Source of the DNA: Aminobacter sp. AP02
GTDB taxonomy: Bacteria; Pseudomonadota; Alphaproteobacteria; Rhizobiales; Rhizobiaceae
Direction of reading: 5' to 3'
DNA length: 64,000 bases
Assembly: GCF_003148805.1 (NCBI RefSeq)
Contig: NZ_QGGX01000015.1
Span: 62,001 to 126,000, forward strand
The notes beneath the pieces are model-generated. The model did not search any database and was not told the origin of the DNA. It saw only the letters and a list, made by a program, of their open reading frames with translations. Made by a program: the position numbers and the translations under genes. Of this stretch, positions 8,736 through 16,126 are shown one piece after another. The first letter of the stretch is position 1, and every line of letters begins with the position of its first letter.

Positions 8736-9092
8736 ATGTTGGCCAAGCGTAGTGGCGCTGGAAGCCTGAGCGAGCGCGTGACCTTCCAACGCAAGGACGC
8801 GATCGACGATGGTTACGGAAATCCTGTAACCGGTCCTTGGCAGGATATTTTCACTGAACCTGCCCGCCTACAGCCCCGCCTCGGTTCCGAGCCAGTAATC
8901 GCTGCCCGGCTCACCGGAATCCAGCCCTTCACCCTCACAGTTCGCAGCTCCACCCGCACGCGCGAGGTGACGCCTGCCTGGCGCATCGTGAATGCGCGAA
9001 GCGGCGCGACCTACAACATCAAGGCAATCACCAATCCCGACGAGCGGAATGTGTGGCTTGATTTGCTGGTTGTTGAGGGCGAACCGTCGTGA
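8736..9092 (+). CDS. Head-tail adaptor / head closure protein
   Basis: 118 residues when started at ATG 8736, preceded by GAGAGG; a GTG at 8730 is alternative. It has the adaptor family pattern LSERVTFQRKDAIDDGYGNPVTGPW near the start and a beta-rich remainder with RIV...ATYNIKAI. Such proteins close the portal after packaging and bind the tail. It overlaps the next gene by 4 bp (GTGA). Confidence 0.82.
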   Translation: MLAKRSGAGSLSERVTFQRKDAIDDGYGNPVTGPWQDIFTEPARLQPRLGSEPVIAARLTGIQPFTLTVRSSTRTREVTPAWRIVNARSGATYNIKAITNPDERNVWLDLLVVEGEPS

Positions 9093-9553
9093 CGCGCATA
9101 CTTGGCTTGGCCAAGCTACAGCGCAAGTTGCAGCGCATGCCGGAAGTCGCCAAGGCGCGCATTCAAACTGCGATGGAGCAGGGCGCCAACGAAATCGTCG
9201 ACATGATGAAATCGCTGGCACCCGTCGATGACGGCGACCTTCGCGACAGCATCGGTTGGACGTGGGGCAAAAAGCCCAAATACGCCCAAGCGATGGCGAC
9301 GGTGAAGTCGAGCCTCGCCGGCGACCTGACACTCACGATCTACGCCGGCAACAGCAAAGTTCGGTACGCCCATCTAGTCGAGTTCGCCACGCGAGCGCAC
9401 CAGAACGGCGGCCAGTTCGCGGGCACTGAACACCCCGGCACCGCTGCTCAACCCTTCTTCTTTGTGTCGTGGCGGGCTTTGCGCTCGCGGACCAAATCCC
9501 GCATCACTCGAGCGATCAACAAGGCTGCCAAAGACGTGGCCGCCGGGAAGTAG
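9089..9553 (+). CDS. HK97 gp10-family tail completion protein
   Basis: 154 residues with the family signature LAPVDDGDLRDSI near residues 45-58, YAHLVEFATRAH near 95-106 and HPGTAAQPFFFVSW near 116-129. gp10-like proteins finish the head-tail joining apparatus. GTG start overlaps the preceding stop. The next gene starts two bases after its stop. Confidence 0.88.
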   Translation: MTRILGLAKLQRKLQRMPEVAKARIQTAMEQGANEIVDMMKSLAPVDDGDLRDSIGWTWGKKPKYAQAMATVKSSLAGDLTLTIYAGNSKVRYAHLVEFATRAHQNGGQFAGTEHPGTAAQPFFFVSWRALRSRTKSRITRAINKAAKDVAAGK

Positions 9554-9555
9554 CC

Positions 9556-9972
9556 ATGGACCCAATTTTGGAGCTTCAGGGCGTCATCGTGGCGCGCCTG
9601 CGATCGTTCGCGGCCGTAACGGCGCTCGTCGGGCAGAAATCATACGACCAACCGCCGCTGGATCAGAATGGCAAGGTTCCGGCGACTACGTTTCCCTACA
9701 TCAGCATCGGCCCGTCAAACTACGTGACCGAAGATGCGGATTGCATCGACGGTGGCGAGGTCATGATTCAGATCGACGCCTGGTCGGTCGAACCGGGTCA
9801 GCCGCAAATGCGGCGGATGGCTGATGCTATCCGCAAGGCTTTCCGCGGATACGAATTCTCGCTGACTGAAAACGCGCTGGTCACCTTCGACCATTGGCGC
9901 ACCGACTACATCGTCGACGGCACGCTCAAGCATGCGTCGGTTCGCTTCACGGCGATCGTCGAGCAACCTTAA
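9556..9972 (+). CDS. Tail completion protein (DUF3168)
   Basis: 138 residues from ATG 9556. The DUF3168 pattern is visible: an opening that includes a LRS..AVTALVGQKSYDQPP stretch, a central PYISIGPS, a VMIQIDAWSVEPGQPQMRRMADAIRKAF segment and the closing SVRFTAIVEQ. These proteins cap the tail tube on the head side. An in-frame open region upstream is not needed, because this ATG follows the prior stop by two bases. Confidence 0.85.
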   Translation: MDPILELQGVIVARLRSFAAVTALVGQKSYDQPPLDQNGKVPATTFPYISIGPSNYVTEDADCIDGGEVMIQIDAWSVEPGQPQMRRMADAIRKAFRGYEFSLTENALVTFDHWRTDYIVDGTLKHASVRFTAIVEQP

Positions 9973-10008
9973 TCACAACATCGGCCGAAAACGGCCAAGG
10001 AGACAACA

Positions 10009-10449
10009 ATGGTAGCTGCTACCACCATCAAGGGCGGTAAGGTCAAGGTTCTCCTTGGCAATGACTCGACGCCTACTGTTTACACCGCACCTTGCGGTTT
10101 CACGTCGAAATCCATCTCGCTCAGCAAGGCCTTGAACGAAGTTCAGGTGCCCGACTGCGATGACCCGGACAAGGTTGACTGGCTCGGCCGCGATTCAGTT
10201 TCGCTGTCGATGGGTGTGAGCGGCGAGGGCGTTCTTGCCGCACAGAGCGTGGAAACCTGGCTGGATGCCTGGGAATCCGTGGACTCGGTGCCCGTGAAGG
10301 TCGAGTGGGAATTCCCCGCCAAGACGATCACTTGGACTGGCCGAATGCACGTGGAGTCCGTCGAATCCACAGCCCCGAACGGCCAGCGCGCCACCATCTC
10401 TGTAAGCATGCAGTCTGATGGCGAAATGGTTCGGGTGGTCACTCCGTAA
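10009..10449 (+). CDS. Major tail tube protein
   Basis: 146 residues, beta-rich, with the tail-tube pattern GKVKVLLGNDS...SISLSKALNEVQVPDCDDPDKVDWLGRD and a closing RATISVSMQSDGE. It polymerises into the tail tube. The ribosome site AAGGAG (9997-10002) lies right behind a small 5-bp hairpin (9983-9996) that may modulate its use. The stop overlaps the next start by one base. Confidence 0.85.
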   Translation: MVAATTIKGGKVKVLLGNDSTPTVYTAPCGFTSKSISLSKALNEVQVPDCDDPDKVDWLGRDSVSLSMGVSGEGVLAAQSVETWLDAWESVDSVPVKVEWEFPAKTITWTGRMHVESVESTAPNGQRATISVSMQSDGEMVRVVTP

Positions 10450-10808
10450 TGAGCCGGGACGCATCCGTTGAACTCACCTGGGCGGACAACGACTACTCGT
10501 TCCGTCTAGGCTGGGGAGAGCTCGAAAAGCTGCAGGAGGCGACGGAGAGCGGCCCGTGGGTGGTTCTCTACCGTCTGCAGAACAAGCTGTGCAACGTGGG
10601 CGAGATTGCCCACGTGTTGCGCCTTGGCTTGGTCGGCGGCGGGCTGGAACCGGTAAAGGCGCTTGGGTTGGTTAGGGAATACGTCGAAAAGCGCCCGCCA
10701 GCCGAAAATCTGCTTCACGCCATCGGCGTTTTGCAGGTCGCGCTACACGGCGCGCCGGAGGAGAAACTGGGGGAAAGCGACGCGGCAAATCCACAGGCGA
10801 CCGCCTAG
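10449..10808 (+). CDS. GTA gp10-like tail assembly chaperone
   Basis: 119 residues resembling the Phage_TAC_11 / GTA gp10 group. It opens with VELTWADNDYSFRLGWGELEKLQE, has VVLYRL near residue 35 and GEIAHVLRLGLVGGGL in the middle. It coats the tape measure during tail assembly. The product frame ends at 10808, but the -1 frame is open across its last 60 bp or so and runs into the next small gene, as in classical G/GT chaperone pairs. Confidence 0.82.
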   Translation: MSRDASVELTWADNDYSFRLGWGELEKLQEATESGPWVVLYRLQNKLCNVGEIAHVLRLGLVGGGLEPVKALGLVREYVEKRPPAENLLHAIGVLQVALHGAPEEKLGESDAANPQATA

Positions 10809-10813
10809 ACCCA

Positions 10814-11014
10814 TTGCCTAACGGCAGGGTCAGGTTTGCCGCAGTCTACGGTAACTGCGCGGCCATGGGGTTCACGCCTCAGGAGGCGCGGGCGATGTCA
10901 GTATGGCAATACATGGCGGCGCTGGAAGGCTTTACGGAAGCCAACTCGCCCGACGACGGCGGCCTTTCCGAGAAGGAAAAGGACGAACTTTGGGGGTGGT
11001 TGGGGGAGGGCTAG
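10814..11014 (+). CDS. Second tail assembly chaperone frame (Phage_TAC_6-like)
   Basis: 66 codons from a TTG with no ribosome site. The core MGFTPQEARAMSVWQYMAAL and a following Ser/Glu/Lys-rich stretch ending in WGWL resemble the small TAC_6-type proteins found after GTA gp10. It is in the -1 frame of the upstream gene, which is open through the junction, and a run of five G at 10769-10773 could allow a one-tRNA slip. It may therefore be made as an extension of the upstream protein rather than alone. Confidence 0.7.
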   Translation: MPNGRVRFAAVYGNCAAMGFTPQEARAMSVWQYMAALEGFTEANSPDDGGLSEKEKDELWGWLGEG

Positions 11015-11343
11015 TGAGCCTTGTCGACTAAATCATCGAGGTCAGATTTGGCCTCGATGAGAAGGTTTTCGCAATCCGATGTATCGATTGGAGTTGCCAG
11101 TTTCATGGCGCCGTCTCGTAATCCGCGGTCCAATCCCGTGATGTCTCGGGCCGTGTAGTTCGAAGGGTCGTATTGCTTGATGGCCCTTAGTGCCGCCGCT
11201 TTGGATGCGCGATACGTACTGCTTGCACCATCGCAGGCAAATGAAAGCTTCATGTATTCCATGTGCGCCGCAATCACGGCGTCGTTTTCCTGAGGGGAAG
11301 ACGGGGTCGACAGGCCCAACAGTAGTACAGCGATAGCAAGCAT
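11011..11343 (-). CDS. Small exported protein, antisense to tail genes
   Basis: 110 residues from the ATG at 11343; an in-frame TTG at 11355 would add four residues. The N terminus is a clear signal peptide (MLAIAVLLLGLSTPSSP), and the mature part is helical with two Cys that could pair. It lies between the chaperones and the tape measure on the opposite strand. No family is recognised. A periplasmic product from a lysogen suggests lysogenic conversion, such as superinfection exclusion; this is inference. Confidence 0.6.
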   Translation of the reverse strand: MLAIAVLLLGLSTPSSPQENDAVIAAHMEYMKLSFACDGASSTYRASKAAALRAIKQYDPSNYTARDITGLDRGLRDGAMKLATPIDTSDCENLLIEAKSDLDDLVDKAH

Positions 11344-11374
11344 ATTCCACCACAATTAGAGCGGACCCAGACCT

Positions 11375-13762
11375 ATGGCGACAGATCTGGAACGACTTGT
11401 CGTTCAACTTTCGGCCGATTTCAAGTCCTTCGAAAAAGGGCTTGCTAGAGCACAAGGCGTTTCAAATCGCCAGTTTAGCGCAATTGAAGCGCGCGCTCGC
11501 AAGCTAAACACCAATCTCGACAGCATTGGGCGGCAGGCAGCGAATAGTCTGATTGCCCCACTGTCAGGCATCGGGGCCGCATTGGGCGTGCGCGAAATTG
11601 CGCGATACGCTGACACTTGGACCGAGGCCGGCAACAAAATCCGCGCTGCTGCACAAATCGCGGGTGTTTCCACACGATCACTCGATGTTCTCAAGGATAG
11701 CGCGAACGCAGCACGTGCGGATTTTTCCACTTATGTTGATCTGTACGCCAAACTCATACGGTCTGCATCTGGGGTCGCAAAGTCCGAACTTGAAGTTGCC
11801 ACGGCAACTGATGTTGTCACGAGGGCCTTCAAGGCAGGCGGAGCGAGCACCCAGGAGCAAATCGCTGGCATCATGCAGCTAAGCCAGGCCCTTGGGTCCG
11901 GCGTGCTTCAGGGTGACGAGTTGCGATCGCTCCGCGAGAACGCCCCTCTGCTGGCGAAAGCGATCGCCGACGAGTTCAAAACCACCATTGCCGGCCTCAA
12001 GGATCTTGGCGCTGAGGGGAAGCTCACCAGCGAACGAGTATTCAAGGCAATTCTGGCCGCTCAGAAGCCGATCGGGGCCGCGTTCGCCGTGACCAACGCG
12101 ACTATTCAGGACGCGATATCGAGGATCAATAACGAGTTCACGGCCTATATCGGCAACGCTGATGCATCGGCTGGCGCAAGCCGAAAGCTCGTTGAAGCGC
12201 TGCAGTATCTGGCTGACAATTTTGGAGCCGTTTCTGACACCGTATTGCAGTTCGCAACCGTGCTCATCAGCGCGCTGACGGGCCGCGCCATCCTTGGCGT
12301 GGTTGCAGGGCTTGGCAATGCAGTGGTTGCGCTCGGGGCTTTCTTGACGGCCATGCGTGCCGGCACGCTTGTTGCGACCGGGTTCACTGCAGCACTTGGA
12401 CCTATTGGGCTTTTGGCTGGCGCTGCTGCGGCCGCGATCTTCTTGCTCTCCGACAGCCAAGCGGAAGCCAAAGGCGCAGCGGGATCGTTTCAGATCTCTA
12501 TCAAGGACAATGAGGCTGCGCTTCGCAGTGCGACCGACGCTACGCATGCTCAGGTCGACGCATTGCGCCAGTTGATCGCCATGCAGGTTCAGGCTGCAAA
12601 GACGGCTGCGATCGATGCGGAGGCCCAGTACAACGTCGCCAACAATCGCAGCAAATCGTTCAAAAAGGCCACCGGCCTTGAGTTTGAGCCGTTCGAATAT
12701 TCAACGCGGAACGCCGGCCAGAAGCTAGCCGACCTTCAGGCTGCACAGTTCCAGCTAGAGGATCAGCTTGCGGCGGCCGACAAGCTGTTGGCAACCAAGC
12801 CTTCTGGCTTCGGCATCGGGTCCGGCACTCTGCCTGACAAGGATAAGAAGTCCAAGTCGCGCAAAAAGACCGCCCAAAACCGCCTCGACGAAGACATCCA
12901 GGCAATTCGCGACCGCACTGCGGCGCTGTTGCAGGAACAGGAACTCGTCGGCAAATCCTTCTACGTGCAGGAAAAGCGCCGTGTTGCGCTGGACCTTGAG
13001 CAGTCAGCGCTGAAGGAGCTTAGGGAGGAGGCGCGCAAGAAGGGCGCCACCGACCTTGAGAGCATCACGCTTTCAAATGCGCAGGTGGCAGCGATCGATG
13101 CTGCGTCCGAAGCCTACGCGCGCCAGGCTGACGCCTTGCGGCGGGTTGAAGAGACCCAAGAGCGCATCGAGCAGGCGGCGAGTGATGCCTACGAGGCGTT
13201 CAAGTCTGGCGCGATGGACGCCATCCTTGGTGCGGATAGCCTGCAGGATGCGCTTTCGGGGGTGCTGAAGCGGTTGGCCGAAATTGCCATTAGCAGCGCG
13301 TTCGACGGGCTATTTAAGCCTGCAACCGGGGGCTCGTCGGGCGGTGCATTTGGCGGTGTGTTTAGCGCGATCGGGAAGTTTTTAGGCTTCGCCGAAGGCG
13401 GCTACACCGGCGACGGCGGCAAAAACACACCTGCCGGCACGGTCCACAAGGGCGAGTATGTGTTCAGCAAGGCCGCGGTCCAAAAGGCCGGCGTTGCCAA
13501 TCTGGATTCGATGCATCGCAACTTGAAGAGTGGCTACGCCTCTGGCGGCTATGTCGGTGCGCCGGTCATGCCGCGCATCCAAACGCCGGCCAACCAGAAC
13601 GCCGCTGCACAGTTCACCTTCGCGCCTCAGATCGATGCGCGCGGAGCTTCTGTCGAGGCGGTTGCAAGGCTGGAGCAGGTAGTGGCGCGGCAGCAGCGCG
13701 AGTTCTCGGCGAACGTCGTCAACACGGTGCGGAAGATGCGGCCGGCAAACATGAAGGTGTAG
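11375..13762 (+). CDS. Tail tape measure protein
   Basis: 795 residues, the longest tail gene. The conserved tape-measure domain spans about residues 65-260, with RYADTWTEAGNKIRAAAQIA and IMQLSQALGSGVLQGDELRSLRENAP. Hydrophobic segments follow near 290-355, then long coiled coils (residues about 490-620), and a Gly-rich C-terminal part ending in FAEGGYTGDGGKNTPAGTVHKGEYVF, a motif common at the end of tape measures. It sets tail length and is injected with DNA. Confidence 0.93.
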   Translation: MATDLERLVVQLSADFKSFEKGLARAQGVSNRQFSAIEARARKLNTNLDSIGRQAANSLIAPLSGIGAALGVREIARYADTWTEAGNKIRAAAQIAGVSTRSLDVLKDSANAARADFSTYVDLYAKLIRSASGVAKSELEVATATDVVTRAFKAGGASTQEQIAGIMQLSQALGSGVLQGDELRSLRENAPLLAKAIADEFKTTIAGLKDLGAEGKLTSERVFKAILAAQKPIGAAFAVTNATIQDAISRINNEFTAYIGNADASAGASRKLVEALQYLADNFGAVSDTVLQFATVLISALTGRAILGVVAGLGNAVVALGAFLTAMRAGTLVATGFTAALGPIGLLAGAAAAAIFLLSDSQAEAKGAAGSFQISIKDNEAALRSATDATHAQVDALRQLIAMQVQAAKTAAIDAEAQYNVANNRSKSFKKATGLEFEPFEYSTRNAGQKLADLQAAQFQLEDQLAAADKLLATKPSGFGIGSGTLPDKDKKSKSRKKTAQNRLDEDIQAIRDRTAALLQEQELVGKSFYVQEKRRVALDLEQSALKELREEARKKGATDLESITLSNAQVAAIDAASEAYARQADALRRVEETQERIEQAASDAYEAFKSGAMDAILGADSLQDALSGVLKRLAEIAISSAFDGLFKPATGGSSGGAFGGVFSAIGKFLGFAEGGYTGDGGKNTPAGTVHKGEYVFSKAAVQKAGVANLDSMHRNLKSGYASGGYVGAPVMPRIQTPANQNAAAQFTFAPQIDARGASVEAVARLEQVVARQQREFSANVVNTVRKMRPANMKV

Positions 13763-13765
13763 CCA

Positions 13766-13930
13766 ATGGCAAGCGAACACGAGTTACGCGATATGGAGGA
13801 GCGGCTGGCCGCTCTCTCCCACGCAGTTGTCAATCTGACTGCGGATATGGAGAAACTTAAGCGGCAGATCGGAGATGAGCGGCAATCGCCTCGAGAAGGT
13901 CGGCGAGGGCGGCTTTCGACAAGGCGGTAA
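13766..13930 (+). CDS. Small coiled-coil protein after tape measure
   Basis: 54 residues, ATG three bases after the tape-measure stop. The first 35 residues form a heptad-like helix (MEERLAALSHAVVNLTADMEKL) resembling SlyX-type short coiled coils; the tail is very basic. Its last 74 bp overlap antisense with the end of a minus-strand gene, so only one of the two may be real there. The heptads and tight spacing support it. Confidence 0.5.
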   Translation: MASEHELRDMEERLAALSHAVVNLTADMEKLKRQIGDERQSPREGRRGRLSTRR

Positions 13931-14087
13931 CTTCGGACTCTTTCAGGTCGCCCGACGTCGGAACCGGCAGTCTTCCCATGATCGATGCAGGTTCATCGTC
14001 AAGCCTGCAGGTAATGTTGAAGTTTGCCGCATTGGCCGTCGAGTCATGCGACAGGCCTTTGATGGCAATGTTGGTCAAGTTCGACAT
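13857..14087 (-). CDS. Small antisense gene between tape measure and distal tail
   Basis: 76 residues from the ATG at 14087 with GGGGA upstream. The product has a beta-rich first half (NIAIKGLSHDSTANAANFNITCRLDD) and an amphipathic C-terminal helix (ALSKAALADLLEAIAAHL). The family is unknown. It is one of several small reverse-strand genes inserted at late-gene junctions in this prophage. Confidence 0.55.
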   Translation of the reverse strand: MSNLTNIAIKGLSHDSTANAANFNITCRLDDEPASIMGRLPVPTSGDLKESEVTALSKAALADLLEAIAAHLRSAA

Positions 14088-14135
14088 GAAGAATCCCCGT
14101 TTGTTGCAATTCAACATTGCAGATAGCGAGAAGCA

Positions 14136-14744
14136 ATGGCAATTACCTATCCGCTAGACCTTCTCGCGGGCTTCCCCGGCTGGTCGACTGAGTTCGACCT
14201 GTTGTCTCGTGATGAGTTTTCGCGAACCGCCAACGGTCGAACGATTCCGAAGAACTTAGGCTCGCCGCTGTGGCGGGCCTCCTACACTACGCGCAGCTTG
14301 AGGCCGAACCAACTCGATGAGTGGCGCGCGAGGCTAAGCTCGCTTGAGAACGGGCAGAAGACGTTCAAAGGCTATCCGACTTCGAGGTGCCGGCCGATCG
14401 CACATCCGGGCTCGGCGGTACTTCCCACTGGCTCGCTGTTTTCGATCGATGCAAACCGCAAGGCTATCCGCATAACAGCCTTGGCCGGCGTCTCGTTGAG
14501 CGTTGGAGACATGATCCAGATCGGCACCAAAGACCTGCATCAGGTCATGGAGCCAGTGGACGGCCCAGTGACGGGCTTGTTTGAAGTGCGGCCACATATC
14601 TGGCCGGGCGTCGCCAATGGCGCGGTTGTGACCATAGTGAGGCCGACCTGCATCATGGCGATCGTGCCGGGATCGATTAGCAGCACGGCAGACAAAGAAA
14701 CAGGCCGTGGTGTTGTGTCGTTTCAGGCTATTGAGGCGCGGTAG
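14136..14744 (+). CDS. Distal tail protein (GTA gp12 position)
   Basis: 202 residues. The N-terminal half is a compact domain with YTTRSLRPNQLDEWRARLSSLENGQKTFKGY; the C-terminal half is beta-rich with hub-like strands and ends VVSFQAIEAR. It follows the tape measure, where the distal tail/baseplate protein is encoded in GTA-like phages. It is similar in layout to DUF2460 proteins, though I do not see their exact opening motif, so the assignment is mainly positional. Confidence 0.7.
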   Translation: MAITYPLDLLAGFPGWSTEFDLLSRDEFSRTANGRTIPKNLGSPLWRASYTTRSLRPNQLDEWRARLSSLENGQKTFKGYPTSRCRPIAHPGSAVLPTGSLFSIDANRKAIRITALAGVSLSVGDMIQIGTKDLHQVMEPVDGPVTGLFEVRPHIWPGVANGAVVTIVRPTCIMAIVPGSISSTADKETGRGVVSFQAIEAR

Positions 14745-14745
14745 A

Positions 14746-14892
14746 TCAGTTCTGCTGAACCGATATCCCGTTTTCATTCAGCTTGATCTCGACTCCTTGA
14801 GGCTTGCTTTGTTCGCGCACAACGTAAGCGCCAAGGGCGATCACTGCGACGACCAAGGCGCCGATTATCAGATAAAGGCGGTTCTGCTGCAT
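14746..14892 (-). CDS. 48-residue single-pass membrane protein
   Basis: ATG at 14892 with GAGGA seven bases upstream. The product has a clean transmembrane segment (LYLIIGALVVAVIALGAYVV, residues 6-25) then a short polar domain with GVEIKLNENGISVQQN. The layout is N-terminal anchor plus small periplasmic or cytosolic tail, and similar tiny proteins occur in rhizobial genomes. It is antisense to the late genes, in the junction between two distal tail genes. Confidence 0.65.
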   Translation of the reverse strand: MQQNRLYLIIGALVVAVIALGAYVVREQSKPQGVEIKLNENGISVQQN

Positions 14893-14973
14893 TCTGATTC
14901 CTCGTCGAAACGTTGACCCGCCTTAGCACATCCCGCCCGGCCCGCGCGGGGCTTTTCGAAGGTTTCCCATCCC

Positions 14974-15639
14974 ATGCGCAATATCTCAGCCGCCAACTTG
15001 GCGGCCCTACAGGCGCGCGCCTTGGTTGCCCGCGACTTCCTATGGATTGTTGCGCGAAACCGCGTGACGGGCGGCCCTGTGGCCGATGGCATGTGGTCTG
15101 ACGTCGGCAATGTGTCGGCGTCGGTCATCCATCCCGATACCGGGCTTGAGGTGACGCGCGATTGGTTCGGATCCGGCACGCTGGTTGCGATCGACGACAT
15201 TCCGCTCGTGTCGAATCTCACGGTGCAAAACGTCAACATCCGGCTCAGCCAGGTTGATGACCGGGTCGAGCAGCTTGTGCGCGACTACGATTGCAAACAG
15301 GCGAGGGTGGAGATTTACCGCGGCCTGTTCGATCCGGACTCGCGCCAGATGGTTGCGCCGGCCGAGTGCCGCTTTGTCGGGTTCGTCGACACCATCGAAA
15401 TCAAGACACCTGATGAAAACGAGGAAGGCGGCGTTACGCTGACGTGTGCCAGTCATACGCAAGAGATGACGCGCGCCAACCCCGACACGCGCTCGCACGA
15501 GACGCAGAAGCTGCGCAGCGCGAGTGACACGTTCTTCAAGGACAGCGCGACGGTTGAGGCATGGGAAGTCTTTTGGGGTTCCGTTAAGGGAGCCGTGCCC
15601 ACCCAGAAGAAGCGCAAGAAGTTTTTGGGGATCTTCTGA
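14974..15639 (+). CDS. Distal tail/hub protein (DUF2163-like, GTA gp13 position)
   Basis: 221 residues. Beta-rich middle with VSASVIHPDTGLEVTRDWFG and NLTVQNVNIRLSQVDDRVEQLVRDYD, then RVEIYRGLFDPD and CRFVGFVDTIEI, a pattern seen in DUF2163-type hub proteins of GTA tails. The C terminus is basic (TQKKRKKFLGIF). The stop overlaps the next start (TGATG), so translation is coupled to the acetyltransferase gene. Confidence 0.75.
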   Translation: MRNISAANLAALQARALVARDFLWIVARNRVTGGPVADGMWSDVGNVSASVIHPDTGLEVTRDWFGSGTLVAIDDIPLVSNLTVQNVNIRLSQVDDRVEQLVRDYDCKQARVEIYRGLFDPDSRQMVAPAECRFVGFVDTIEIKTPDENEEGGVTLTCASHTQEMTRANPDTRSHETQKLRSASDTFFKDSATVEAWEVFWGSVKGAVPTQKKRKKFLGIF

Positions 15640-16058
15640 TGGTGCGGCGAGCCAATGCCAGCGACCGGCTTGCAGTCGTCAGATTGCTCAAGGAAAGCCA
15701 TGCGGCGGCCGGTTTCACCTTTCCGTTTCACGCCGCCTACGCCGAGCAACTGTTCAAGCAGCACATGGCCGACGGTCTCGTGTTGGTCCTAGGCGAGCCC
15801 GCCCAAGGCGTTCTTATGGCCCGTGCGTTCGAGCACCCATTCGGCGCCGGTCTCTGGGCCAAAGAAACCTGCTGGTACATCGCACCAGCAGCGCGCGGCC
15901 GCTCTGCGCTCCGCATGCTCGACTCCTACGAGGCTTGGGCGCGTGAGCAGGGCTGCGTCACCATCGGCATGGCTTCGCTAGCCACCAATGACGTCTCCGG
16001 TCTGTACGAGCGGCGCGGCTACGCGCCCGCCGAGACGCACTTCCTGAAAGCGCTTTAG
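15639..16058 (+). CDS. GNAT-family N-acetyltransferase in tail module
   Basis: 139 residues, a full GNAT domain. Strand 4 and the acetyl-CoA loop are visible as WYIAPAARGRSALRMLDSYEAWAREQG (residues 86-112), and the closing GLYERRGYAPAE is the usual C-terminal motif. The substrate is unknown. It overlaps the hub gene by one base and precedes the J-like gene, exactly where GTA-like clusters usually carry an NlpC/P60 peptidase, so it may modify a tail or host surface protein instead. Confidence 0.85.
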   Translation: MVRRANASDRLAVVRLLKESHAAAGFTFPFHAAYAEQLFKQHMADGLVLVLGEPAQGVLMARAFEHPFGAGLWAKETCWYIAPAARGRSALRMLDSYEAWAREQGCVTIGMASLATNDVSGLYERRGYAPAETHFLKAL

Positions 16059-16126
16059 GCGCCCGGCCTGCGGCTGCCTTGCGCTCTCGTTGGCGCCGCA
16101 CGCCCCGACCAAAACCAAGGCACATC

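Noticed and set aside
10771-10777. GGGAAAG slippery heptamer as in lambda G/GT
   Set aside because: The heptamer is in the wrong phase (GG|GAA|AG) for a canonical tandem -1 slip; only the G5 run remains plausible.
14707-14916. Plus-strand 69-codon frame after the distal tail gene
   Set aside because: It is the shadow of the minus-strand single-pass membrane protein at 14746-14892, which has a good ribosome site and transmembrane segment.
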